64,000 bases of DNA from CAWAWP01 sp963841205 (GTDB lineage: Bacteria; Chloroflexota; Ktedonobacteria; Ktedonobacterales; JADMIN01): NCBI GenBank assembly GCA_963841205.1, contig CAWJCH010000040.1, positions 248,001 through 312,000 on the forward strand, given 5' to 3'. Position numbers and translations under genes: made by a program. The notes beneath the pieces are model-generated. The model was given only the letters and a program-made list of their open reading frames with translations. It ran no database searches and was not told the DNA's origin. Of this stretch, positions 36,571-44,530 are shown in pieces. The first letter of the stretch is position 1, and the number at the start of each line of letters is the position of its first letter.

Positions 36571-37191
36571 CTAGCTGGCCTGCCAACTGAAGGGCGCGAA
36601 GTGGCCGTTGGTCGTGCCGCTGTCGGCGTCCCAGTTGATGCCGAAGGCGTGGACGTGGGTGCGCTCCGCCTTCGCCAGCGCGAGCCGTGCGCTGACCGGG
36701 TGGGGGACATTCTCCAGGTACATGGGGTCGCCCTGATTTGCCCCTATCGCGCCGTCGGCAACCTGATCGAGCAGCCCTGGGACCAAGATCGACCGCTTCA
36801 ATCCATTCTGCTGGAACTGGACCGGGCGCACCTCGACTCCGGCGAAGGTCCCAACGAGCGGGCCGAGCGCCGCCATCGGGCCGCCGGCCTGCCCGCTGCC
36901 GATCGCCGTGAGCGCCTGTTGCTGATCGTTGTTGGCGCCGTCATCGATGATGAGGCCGACGGTCCAGTTCCCTTTGCCCATCTCCTCAGGCGTGAAGATC
37001 ACCGCCACGACGTCGCGGCCCGCCAGATCGGTCCCGCCGTAGGTGCCCTGCTCGACGTGCAGGGCGATCGCCACGGTGCAACTGCCCTGGGTCGGCCGTG
37101 CGGCGAGATTCGAGGTAATGCAGGGACAGAGGAAGTCGCAGCTGCACGTCTCGAAGTACTGCCCACTGATTTGCCAGGGTGTGTTTGCCAT
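36571..37191 (-). CDS. DUF1326 protein
   Basis: A 206-residue soluble protein of the DUF1326 family. The start at 37191 has GGAGGAGG upstream. The family marker is at the N-terminus: WQISGQYFETCSCDFLCPCITSN, with the CxCxxxCPC cysteine cluster. The remainder (TYGGTDLAGRDVVAVIFTPEEMGKGNWTVGLIIDDGA, then FAGVEVRPVQF) is the normal beta-rich body. It follows the DUF2182 gene by 66 bp in the same transcription unit; the two families commonly occur together. The Cys cluster suggests metal binding, with copper or another soft metal plausible. No signal peptide is seen, so it is probably cytoplasmic. Confidence 0.92.
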   Translation of the reverse strand: MANTPWQISGQYFETCSCDFLCPCITSNLAARPTQGSCTVAIALHVEQGTYGGTDLAGRDVVAVIFTPEEMGKGNWTVGLIIDDGANNDQQQALTAIGSGQAGGPMAALGPLVGTFAGVEVRPVQFQQNGLKRSILVPGLLDQVADGAIGANQGDPMYLENVPHPVSARLALAKAERTHVHAFGINWDADSGTTNGHFAPFSWQAS

Positions 37192-37197
37192 GGTATG

Positions 37198-37235
37198 CCT
37201 CCTCCGGGTAGATGGGTTCCTCCGGGCAGATGGGT
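37198..37235. repeat. Tandem 18-bp repeat in the DUF2182-DUF1326 gap
   Basis: TCCTCCGGGTAGATGGGT is followed directly by TCCTCCGGGCAGATGGGT (one mismatch). On the coding strand it duplicates the GGAGGA ribosome-site region of the DUF1326 gene, leaving a second, more distant GGAGGA. Confidence 0.7.
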
Positions 37236-37257
37236 TCGCCGGACCTCCGGCGCACGC

Positions 37258-38121
37258 TTACAACGACCAGGCGCGGAGCGCTACAGCGAGTCCAGGCTGC
37301 GCGACGACGACCACGCCGAGGAGCAAGAACGCCGCACCGGCTGCCCGCGCTGCCCACTCGCCAAGTGGGAGCGCCTTCTCGGCGAAGACGACTGCGGCGA
37401 TGAACAGCGCCCACGGGAGCGACATAGCCCCGGCTGCAATCAGCACTACCATGAGTCCAGCGCAGCAACCAAGGCAGTAGAGCGAGTTGTCGAGCGCCAT
37501 GCGCAGGGTCCCCACGGCGCCGGGGCGCCAGTGACCCATAAGGAAGCCCAGCGGGCTCTGGCAGACCGTGAGGCAGCGCGACTTCAGCGGGGTGAACTGG
37601 TAAATGCCGGCAGCGAGCAGCGTGAGGGCAACGCCATACGGCAGGAGGCGGGCAACGGTTGAAGAACCCCCCGCCGCCGCTACAATGCCCAAGCTGGCGG
37701 CGTACACGGGCACGCCGGCGAGGAGCCACATAACCAGGTACACCAGAGCGAACAGGACGGCGGGGATGCCACGCTGGTCGGGAGGTGAGCGCCGCTGGAT
37801 TGCCGCATAGAGGGTGATGAGCGGCGTGGTGCTCGGCAGCATCATCGCCGCCATCATCACGCCCCAGGCCGCTAGGAACGTGGCCGCGCCGAACGGCGAG
37901 AGCAGCGTGGACACACCCATTCCCTGGTCCATGCCACCATCCATCGCGCCACTCATGCTGGATTGGGTGCTCATGCTCCCCATGTTCCCCTGGCGGATGA
38001 GCACTACCCAGGAAACCGCCGACGCAGCGATCAGCAGGACGCCAGTCAGAAGTGCAGCACGGTCGTAGCGGGCTGGTGCGCCCGAGGGGGCACTGGCGGC
38101 AGATGGCTTGCGTGCGAGCAT
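37258..38121 (-). CDS. DUF2182 integral membrane protein, probable metal-related
   Basis: A 287-residue membrane protein of the DUF2182 family (predicted metal-binding integral membrane proteins). The ATG at 38121 has GAGG upstream. After a first TM helix comes a Met-rich loop (MGSMSTQSSMSGAMDGGMDQGMG), typical of copper handling. Then come WGVMMAAMMLPSTTPLITLYA (the family MMxAMMxPS motif), LLPYGVALTLLAAGIYQFTPLKSRCLTVC, and LDNSLYCLGCCAGLMVVLIAAG with a CxxCC cluster. About seven helices. It forms an operon with DUF1326, with a MerR-like promoter upstream at 38207-38237. Together they likely handle a soft metal; this is inferred. Confidence 0.92.
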   Translation of the reverse strand: MLARKPSAASAPSGAPARYDRAALLTGVLLIAASAVSWVVLIRQGNMGSMSTQSSMSGAMDGGMDQGMGVSTLLSPFGAATFLAAWGVMMAAMMLPSTTPLITLYAAIQRRSPPDQRGIPAVLFALVYLVMWLLAGVPVYAASLGIVAAAGGSSTVARLLPYGVALTLLAAGIYQFTPLKSRCLTVCQSPLGFLMGHWRPGAVGTLRMALDNSLYCLGCCAGLMVVLIAAGAMSLPWALFIAAVVFAEKALPLGEWAARAAGAAFLLLGVVVVAQPGLAVALRAWSL

Positions 38122-38206
38122 GGTCAGCCTCACTGCACGGCAAGTGGAAGCAGGGCGCGATGTCCAGACCAGCAATATCTATTGCCCATGGGAGCAGCCG
38201 ATGATA

Positions 38207-38237
38207 TAAGTATGGAATCTGAGTCCACCGCTGTCAA
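38207..38237 (-). promoter_or_regulatory. MerR-type promoter with 19-bp spacer
   Basis: On the minus strand, TTGACA (38232-38237) is followed by a 19-base spacer and TACTTA (38207-38212). The spacer contains the dyad TGGAcTCaGAtTCCA. An overlong 19-bp spacer with a central dyad is the hallmark of MerR-activated promoters. It lies about 86 bp upstream of the DUF2182 start. No MerR gene is adjacent. Confidence 0.5.
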
Positions 38238-38836
38238 GGCCCTGACGCACCTCGATCTGGTTGGCGAGACCCTGTGGCATGCGCCCAATGTAGTGGTCAC
38301 CCCACCAGAGGTTACGAGTACCCGCACCCAGACCAGCGGGTTGCCCCCCCGCTGAAAACGCGCAGCCTCTACGCCGCCATGAGCGAGAGAACGGTGTTGC
38401 ACGACTGCTCGCAGCGGCGGCTGCCTCCAGGCACATCTGGCAGTGGGCGAAGCCTCGCTGCGCATGGTGCTGGCACTCGTCACTGCATACCTAGCATTCG
38501 AGCGCGCAGGCCTGAAGCAGTGCATGCCGTTGCTGGGTCGAAAACAGTCTGGTGGCGCCGCGGCAGCAGAGCTCAGCATCTGTTCGGATTCCCTCGTTTA
38601 GATGTGGGTAGATGTGGGCACCAGGCGAGTTTGGACGACACCGTCAACCACTCGCACATCGGAACGTTCTGGGCATGCCACTTCATGTGCGCTACGATAT
38701 CGGCTAAGGGTTCACGCCTCTCGCCGCTGTCTCGCGTGTGGCAAGGCGTCCCACGCGGTCGCCGACGGGCCCTCGTCGTAAAGACCCGCACATGTGCGGC
38801 GGCAGGCCGTGCCACGACCACATTAAAGGATCCGTC

Positions 38837-40105
38837 ATGATGGGTGCTGCCAGAACGCAGGGGCAGATCGCGGTTATTGTCGGCGCGGGGCTCGCCGGCG
38901 GCAATGCGGCGGTGACGCTGCGGGAGGAGGGGTGGCGGGGGCGCATCGTGCTGCTGGGCGCGGAGCCTGGTGCGCCCTTCGGCCGACCCCCACTTTCCAA
39001 GACCTACCTGCGCGGCGAGGAAGATCTGAGTGCTTGGTACGTCAAGCCCGCGGACTGGTATGCCGCTCACGGTGTTGAGCTGCGCACCGGCGCCACCGTG
39101 CGGCGGGTGGACACCGCCAGCAAGCAGCTCCAACTCGTCGGTGGAGCGACGCTAGATTACGACACGTTGGTGCTCTGCACGGGCGGAACGAATCGGACCT
39201 TGAATGTGCCCGGGGCAGCCTTGCCCGGCATCTATCAGTTGCGCACGATCGCAGAGTGCGATGCGATCCGTCGGGCGGCCCGCCCTGGGGCGCGAGCGGT
39301 GCTGGTCGGCATGGGATTCATCGGTGCGGAGGTCGCCGCCTCGCTTCGCCAGATGGGGGTCGAGGTCACCGCCGTGCTTCCTGGCGCCGCGCCACTTGCT
39401 TCCGTTCTCGGCACCGCGGTCGCCGACGTGCTGGCGGCGATTCATCGCGAGCACGGGGTCCAGTTGCTGACGGAGGACCGCGTGATCGGCTTGGAAGGCG
39501 AGGGCCGAGTGGAACGCGTGCTGACCGCCAAGGGCGCGCGGCTGGACTGCGACCTGGTGGTCGCCGGCATCGGGATCGCGCCAGCGGTGGAGGCCCTCAT
39601 CGGCAGTGCGATCGCCCTAGACAATGGGGTACTCGTCAATGCGCGCTGCCAGACGAGCGTGCCCGATGTCTTCGCGGCGGGGGATGTCGCCAATCTGCTC
39701 CATCCGGTGTTCGGGCGCGTGCGGGTGGAGCATTTCAACAACGCCGAGCAGCAAGGCCGAGCAGCAGCGCGCAGCGTGCTCGGCGACCCACGGCCCTATG
39801 ACTATATCTACACGTTCTGGTCCGACCAATACGAGCACAAATTGGAATATGTCGGGGTCGCCCAGAGTTGGGACCAGATCGTCCTGCGGGGCACCTACGC
39901 GAGCAGGACGTTCCTGGCGTTCTATCTGGCGCAGGGCACCCTGCGGGCGGCGTTCGGTCTGAACCGTGGCGGCGATCCGGAGCTTGCGGCCGATTCCGAG
40001 CTGCGCGCGTGCCAGGACCTGATTCGTACCCGTGCCAGGTTGTCGGAAGCGGTCCTGGCAGACGAGCGACTTGACCTACGATCGCTGAACAGCGCTGCCC
40101 AGTAA
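38837..40105 (+). CDS. FAD-dependent NAD(P)H oxidoreductase, ferredoxin/rubredoxin-reductase-like
   Basis: A 422-residue pyridine-nucleotide-disulphide-type reductase without the redox disulphide. The ATG at 38837 has AAAGGA six bases upstream. Motifs: IVGAGLAGGNAAVTLRE (FAD), FGRPPLSKTYLRGE (the PLSK motif of ferredoxin reductases), VLVGMGFIGAEVAASLR (NAD(P)H), VFAAGDVANLLHPVFGRVRVEHFNNAEQQGR (FAD ribityl, plus the E-H/W-x-x-A helix). It has the C-terminal reductase domain of the BphA4/TodA group. It would pass electrons to a ferredoxin or oxygenase; no such partner is adjacent. It is the last gene before att-like repeat 3, so it may be cargo. Confidence 0.93.
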   Translation: MMGAARTQGQIAVIVGAGLAGGNAAVTLREEGWRGRIVLLGAEPGAPFGRPPLSKTYLRGEEDLSAWYVKPADWYAAHGVELRTGATVRRVDTASKQLQLVGGATLDYDTLVLCTGGTNRTLNVPGAALPGIYQLRTIAECDAIRRAARPGARAVLVGMGFIGAEVAASLRQMGVEVTAVLPGAAPLASVLGTAVADVLAAIHREHGVQLLTEDRVIGLEGEGRVERVLTAKGARLDCDLVVAGIGIAPAVEALIGSAIALDNGVLVNARCQTSVPDVFAAGDVANLLHPVFGRVRVEHFNNAEQQGRAAARSVLGDPRPYDYIYTFWSDQYEHKLEYVGVAQSWDQIVLRGTYASRTFLAFYLAQGTLRAAFGLNRGGDPELAADSELRACQDLIRTRARLSEAVLADERLDLRSLNSAAQ

Positions 40106-40506
40106 GCCAGGAATCGAACCTGCAGCCTGCGGTTTACAATGGCTCTTCGTTACTGGCCCGCATGTTGTTTCGTAGTTGTTTCGTTCACGTCAAGTTTGGT
40201 AGCCGACTGCGGAGCGAGCCATGCTTCCAGCGTAGGCGGTCTCGTACTTGGGTCCGCGAGTGTATTGCCGACTTTGAGTACACCTAAGGCCCCGCTTACT
40301 CTAGTGAGGCCCGCATAAGCCGCAGTTCGCGTCATTCGGATGACCTGCCAGACGATGTTTGGCAATCCTCTAACCGTCACAGTTCGTCACGTGTTCGCGG
40401 GGAAACTTCCTGTGAAGGGGGATGCGTCAGAACGGGGGGCGTGTTAAAGTGGACCTCACAGCCCGTCAACTTCAACAACGCGCTCGACACGTATGGGGAG
40501 TTTCCG
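40106..40506. other. Intergenic with att-like repeat 3 and tRNA-like T-arm
   Basis: The minus strand reads GCAGG-TTCGATT-CCTGG followed by no CCA. AGCCTGCGGTTTACAATGGC at 40124-40143 is the third att-like repeat. CACGTCAAGTTTGG at 40185-40198 resembles the arm repeat at 36244. No gene is seen to 40506. Confidence 0.5.
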
Positions 40507-41823
40507 ATGAGCCACTTCACGCCACGGCCGCGGGCAATCCCTCCCGCACCCGACGCGTCCGTCGCGGCTGAGCATTCGCCGCCCGCACGCCAGCGACGAG
40601 CCATGTCGCGCATCGTACTGCCGACGGTGATGGCGATCTGCATCGCACTCGTGGCCTGGGTGGTTGCGCAACAGTATGGCGAATTGCGGATGGCGTCTGC
40701 CAGCGCGCAACACCGCTGGGAACTGGCCGGTGTAGCTCCCGCTCTCACCATCGGATTCATCATCGCGCTGGAGGCAGTCTCGGCCCTCGGATTCTTCCTC
40801 GTTGCCGCGCTCATCGCCTGGCGGCGGACGAACGACAGGATGGCGAGCTTCGTGGCGTTGATGCTCGCCGCATTTGGGACGGCGTTGCCCGGTACTTGTT
40901 ATGCCATCGCGGTGAGCCGCCCCATTTGGGATGTTCCGGGCGGGCCTCTCCAGGTGCTTGGTTGGCTCATCTTGTTGCCGTTCGCCTGTCTCTTCCCCGA
41001 CGGGCGCTTCGTGCCAGCGTGGAGCCGCTACGTGCTGCCCGCATGGGCAGTGTGGGTCGTGGTCTTCTTTGCTGATGGGGGAGCGATGACGCAAGCGAAC
41101 TCCATCGCGTTCGCGCTGTCCTTCCTCGTCTGGGTCGCGGGACTCGGCGCGGGCGTGCTCGCCCAGATCTATCGGTACCGAGCGGTGTCGACCAGGGTCC
41201 AACGACAACAAACCAAGTGGGTCGTCCTCGGCTTCGCTCTGGCAATCCCGGGACTGGGTGTGGCGGTCGTGCCGCACATCGGGACGCTGATGTTCGGCCG
41301 TCCGATCGTTTCGGCACCCGTGCTCCTGCTCGCCTCGCTGGTGATCTTCTGTGCGGCGGCGCTGCTGATCCCGGTGACTATTGGAATCGCTATCTTGCGC
41401 CACCAGCTCTACGACGTCGATCTGGTGATCAACCGCGCGCTGGTCTATGGGGCGTTGACGACGCTGCTTGCTGCATTCTACGGGGGCAGCGTCGTGTTGT
41501 TGCAGTTGGTCGTGCAGGCACTCACGGGACGCACCTCTGACGCGGTGATCGTCGTCTCGACGCTGGCCACTGTGGCTCTCTTCCGGCCGTTGCGCCTGCG
41601 CGTACGTCGAACTATTGCCGCCCGCTTCTACCGGCGAGGATACGACGCCGCACGGACCATCGCCGCCTTTGGCGAGACGCTTATGCAAGACGTTGAGCTC
41701 TCGACGCTCGCCGATACACTCGTCGGCGTCGTTGAGGAGACGATGCAACCAGCGCACGTCTCGCTGTGGCTACGGCCCGTCACAGACGTGGCCTCAATCG
41801 ACCACGCGGAGCGCGAGAGCTAG
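40507..41823 (+). CDS. Multi-TM protein related to sensor-kinase input domains, no kinase
   Basis: A 438-residue membrane protein with GGGGAG before the ATG at 40507. Ten or so hydrophobic segments are present. The layout (LLPFACLFPDGRFVPAWSRYVLPAW, then RYRAVSTRVQRQQTKWVVLGFALA, ILRHQLYDVDLVINRALVYGALTTLLAAFYGGSV, and FRPLRLRVRRTIAARFYRRGYDAARTIAAFGETL) matches the membrane part of many Chloroflexota/Actinomycetota histidine kinases. But the protein ends at VEETMQPAHVSLWLRP plus a short tail, with no HisKA or HATPase. The dead paralogue at 47529-48756 ends at the same place, so the lack of a kinase is native. The stop TAG coincides with the TA target of the following IS630. It may act as a sensor or with a separate ATPase regulator (44531-47506). 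Confidence 0.8.
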   Translation: MSHFTPRPRAIPPAPDASVAAEHSPPARQRRAMSRIVLPTVMAICIALVAWVVAQQYGELRMASASAQHRWELAGVAPALTIGFIIALEAVSALGFFLVAALIAWRRTNDRMASFVALMLAAFGTALPGTCYAIAVSRPIWDVPGGPLQVLGWLILLPFACLFPDGRFVPAWSRYVLPAWAVWVVVFFADGGAMTQANSIAFALSFLVWVAGLGAGVLAQIYRYRAVSTRVQRQQTKWVVLGFALAIPGLGVAVVPHIGTLMFGRPIVSAPVLLLASLVIFCAAALLIPVTIGIAILRHQLYDVDLVINRALVYGALTTLLAAFYGGSVVLLQLVVQALTGRTSDAVIVVSTLATVALFRPLRLRVRRTIAARFYRRGYDAARTIAAFGETLMQDVELSTLADTLVGVVEETMQPAHVSLWLRPVTDVASIDHAERES

Positions 41824-43012
41824 TGCGTGATCAACTGGCCTTGTCGAGAATAGGATCAGGTAGCGTGAGGTGAGGCTCGTGGGCACAGCCGTGATAGGCG
41901 CAGACGCGCTCGGCCACCTCGTGAGCACTGAGCAAACGGGTGGGCTCGACGATCGCGCGTTTGCTGTGGACCCACTTGGGCTCAATCGGGTTGAGCCAGG
42001 GACTCTTGACCGGCAGGTAGCAGGCGAGGATGCGGACACCCTGGCCTTGGCGCGTGACCTGACGGTTGTGGGCACGGATCCAGGCGCGCACCGCCTTGCT
42101 CACATGCCAGGAGGCGTTGTCCCAGATCAGCACCCAGACCGGCACGCCTTGCGCCGCGAGTTTGCCGCAACACCAGTCCAGGAACGGGGTCGTGAGCGCG
42201 CTGACGGGGCGGCCGTCCACGAAGCGCAGCCAGACCGCTTCGTCCTGCTGGGCGCGCCGCAGCAAGACGCCGTAGCAGGCCATGGCTTTGGGGTCGGGAT
42301 CGTGTTTGGCGACCGTCTGTTCCACCAGGCGCAGCGGGTGGTCCGCTTCGGCCCAGGCGTGCAGGAATGGCTGGGCCAACCGGCTCCACCACACCTCATC
42401 GGCAAAGCCCAGCGCCCAGTCGGGGTGCGCTGTGGCCAGCGCGATCAGACGGTCGCGGCGCCTTTTTTTCGGGCGTACTCCGGGTCGGGGCTGGTGATCC
42501 ACTTGCTTGGCGCGCATCCAGCTCAGGCCCAGGCGCTTCAGCGTGAGGCGAATCGTCTCGCCGCTGACCTGGGTCGCCGTCAGCCCCTGGGCGCAGCTCA
42601 CCGCGGCGGCGAGCTCCAAGGTCCACACGCTGGTGGGGTGGCCGAACTCGCGCGGGCTGCGGTGCAAGAGCGCGCGCAACTGCTCGGCGCGTTCGCCGGG
42701 AAGGCTTGCGGACGGGGATGGTGGGCCCGCGAGGAGCCCTGGCGCAACGCGTCGAGCCCACGCGCGTTGAAGGCGTGCAGCGCTGCAAGCACCGTTTGGT
42801 CGTCGCAGCCCACCTGCTCGGCGATGCGGGGGGCGCGCTCGCCGCGGGCGCTGGCCAGCAGGATCTGGCAGCGCCGCAAGACAAAGGTGTCCTTCGAGCG
42901 CAGCCCCGCGGTCACGCCCGTACGCTCGGCGTCCGTGAGGGGACGCACAAAAATAGGAGGTCTCATACCGGCGAGGATACCACATTCTCGCTTACCCACT
43001 TTGAACCGACAC
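41823..43012 (-). mobile_element. IS630-family element 1
   Basis: A 1,190-bp element flanked by TA (41821-41822 and 43013-43014). The imperfect inverted repeats start GTGCGTGATCAA on the left and, read inward from the right, GTGTCGGTTCAA. It inserted at the stop codon of the upstream gene without changing it. Confidence 0.75.
41831..42966 (-). pseudogene. IS630-family transposase, frameshifted
   Basis: The N-terminus begins at ATG 42966 (MRPPIFVRPLTDAER, with the HTH around CDDQTVLAALHAFNARGLDALR) and runs to about RAHHPRPQAF. One base later the frame changes to LPGERAEQLRALLHRSPREFGHPTSVWTLE, which continues to the stop at 41831. The DDE motifs are in the second part: LGFADEVWWSRL, PVWVLIWDNASWHVSK, and LPVKSPWLNPIEPKW with the final Glu. 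The shift near 42705-42715 is in a C-rich run (CATCCCCGTCC). It may be a mutation or a programmed shift, which this family sometimes uses. Confidence 0.85.
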
Positions 43013-43014
43013 TA

Positions 43015-44399
43015 GTGGGTCATGCGGGAATTGAGGCGCCATTGGGCAAGGCGGCGCCTGAGCCGCCCAAACGTCGCAGCCGGGCGCGCTGCCGCCGTGC
43101 CTGGCGCTTGCCGCCCCAGACGAAGGGGGTGGGGTGCTGGTTCCAGGCGGCCACGGTTTCCTCCAACCAGGTGATGATCTCTGCAGGGGTCTGGGGGTGC
43201 TGGCCAGCGAGGGCCCGGCGTGCGAGGATACGTTGGACCGACTCGGCCATGTTCAGCCAACTGCCCGAGAGCGGGGTGTACAGCGGCAAGACGCCGTGGG
43301 CGAACAGCCAGCGGACCAACTCCGCGCTCAGATGCCCCGCGAGATTGTCCCACACCAGGATCAGCCGAAGTGGGGGCATCGGCAGCGGGCCGGAGCGAGA
43401 CGGGCCCAGCCAGGTCTCCCAGCGCGCCAGGGCAGGGCGCTCCGCCTCGGGGATCGTGACGGCAGGCAGCGTGGCCAGGAGCTGCTCCACTTCGGCCGTG
43501 AGCCAGGGGTGGAGCACGGCATTAGGAGCCCGTGTCACGCCGTGGGCGCGCACCTGGCCAGTGGCCGGGCGGAACAGGGTCAGCAGCTTGGCGGTGCCGT
43601 TGCGTTCATACTCGTGGGGCTGGCGGGCGGGATGGCCGTCGGGCTCCCAGCTCGCCCCGGGATACGGCACGGTCTGGTACGGGCCAGCCTCATCCTGGCA
43701 GCAGAGGGCTACCCCCGCCGCCTCCGCTCCGGCGTACGCTTGTTCGATCTGCCCCTTTTCCGCTCGGCCTCGGGGTCCACCACGGTGACGACCCCGCGCG
43801 CGCGTCGGCGTCGCGCCGTGCCGGTCGGACACCAACTGCGGGTCCCTTGGAAGGTGTAGCCCGCGGCACGCAGCACCTCGCGGATGGTCGTCGCACTCAG
43901 CTGCTCCAACCCCGCCGCCTCCTGGCGCAGCGCGCGCTCCAGCAGCACCAGTGACCACGTCGCCGTCCCGTCTGCCCGCCGCTGCGGCGGGCGCTGGAGC
44001 ATCGCCAGGATGCGCGCCCGCTCCGCGGGGCCATAGGTGGGGGGATGCCCGCGCCCGTGGGCAATGTCCAGCGCGGCCAGACCCTGCTGGTTGAACCGCG
44101 CCACCACCGCGCTCACCGTCCCGCTGCGTCGGTAGCCCACCTGCTGCGCTGCCGCCTGGAAGGACGCGCCGCTGGCCACGGCGACGAGCGCCTGAGCGCG
44201 CTGCCGGCGGTCATGGCGTTCACTGCTGGCGCGCGCGCTGCGCTGGAGCTGGGCGGCTTCCGCCGCGCTCAGGGGACGGAGCGGTTCTTTCTGGGGGCGT
44301 GCCATCGGGGAGACCTCCCGACTCGATCCTGCGGCTCTGCAGCGTCACACTGTTCCCCCCGACCTTCGCATTCTGCGGGCCACTTCCCGCGTGACCCAC
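43015..44399 (-). mobile_element. IS630-family element 2
   Basis: A 1,385-bp element with near-perfect inverted repeats: GTGGGTCATGCGGGAA (43015-43030) and, read inward from the right, GTGGGTCACGCGGGAA (44399-44384), 15 of 16 bases matching. Flanked by TA at 43013-43014 and 44400-44401. The left TA is shared with element 1, so the two sit head to tail. Confidence 0.9.
43020..44305 (-). CDS. IS630-family transposase in two overlapping frames
   Basis: The first frame starts at ATG 44305 (SD GGGAGGT) with MARPQKEPLRPLSAAEAAQL. It has an HTH (ASFQAAAQQVGYRRSGTVSAVVARFNQQGL) and a second one up to TFQGTRSWCPTG, then shifts near 43755-43765. The second frame continues AEKGQIEQAYAGAEAAGVALCCQDEAGPYQTV (first Asp), LRLILVWDNLAGHLS (second Asp), and TPLSGSWLNMAESVQRIL (Glu). 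The joint is at GCGGAAAAGGGGCAG; a -1 slip on A-AAA-AGG gives the full protein. The clean frames and conserved ends suggest a working or recently working element with programmed -1 frameshifting, as known for IS630. The stop codon lies inside the left terminal repeat. Confidence 0.8.
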
Positions 44400-44530
44400 T
44401 AGCAACGTTGCGCGTCCACCGGTACTCGACCACCCGCCGCCTGCCGCTGTGGTGATGACCTTCACCTTGCCTCGAAGTCGGTTGCGTTTTCTTCCCCGCC
44501 TGCCTACACTGCGAGCGGGAGGGAATGACG

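Noticed and set aside
36550..37662. Plus-strand ORF of 370 codons
   Set aside because: Antisense to DUF1326 and DUF2182, both of which have clear family motifs and ribosome sites.
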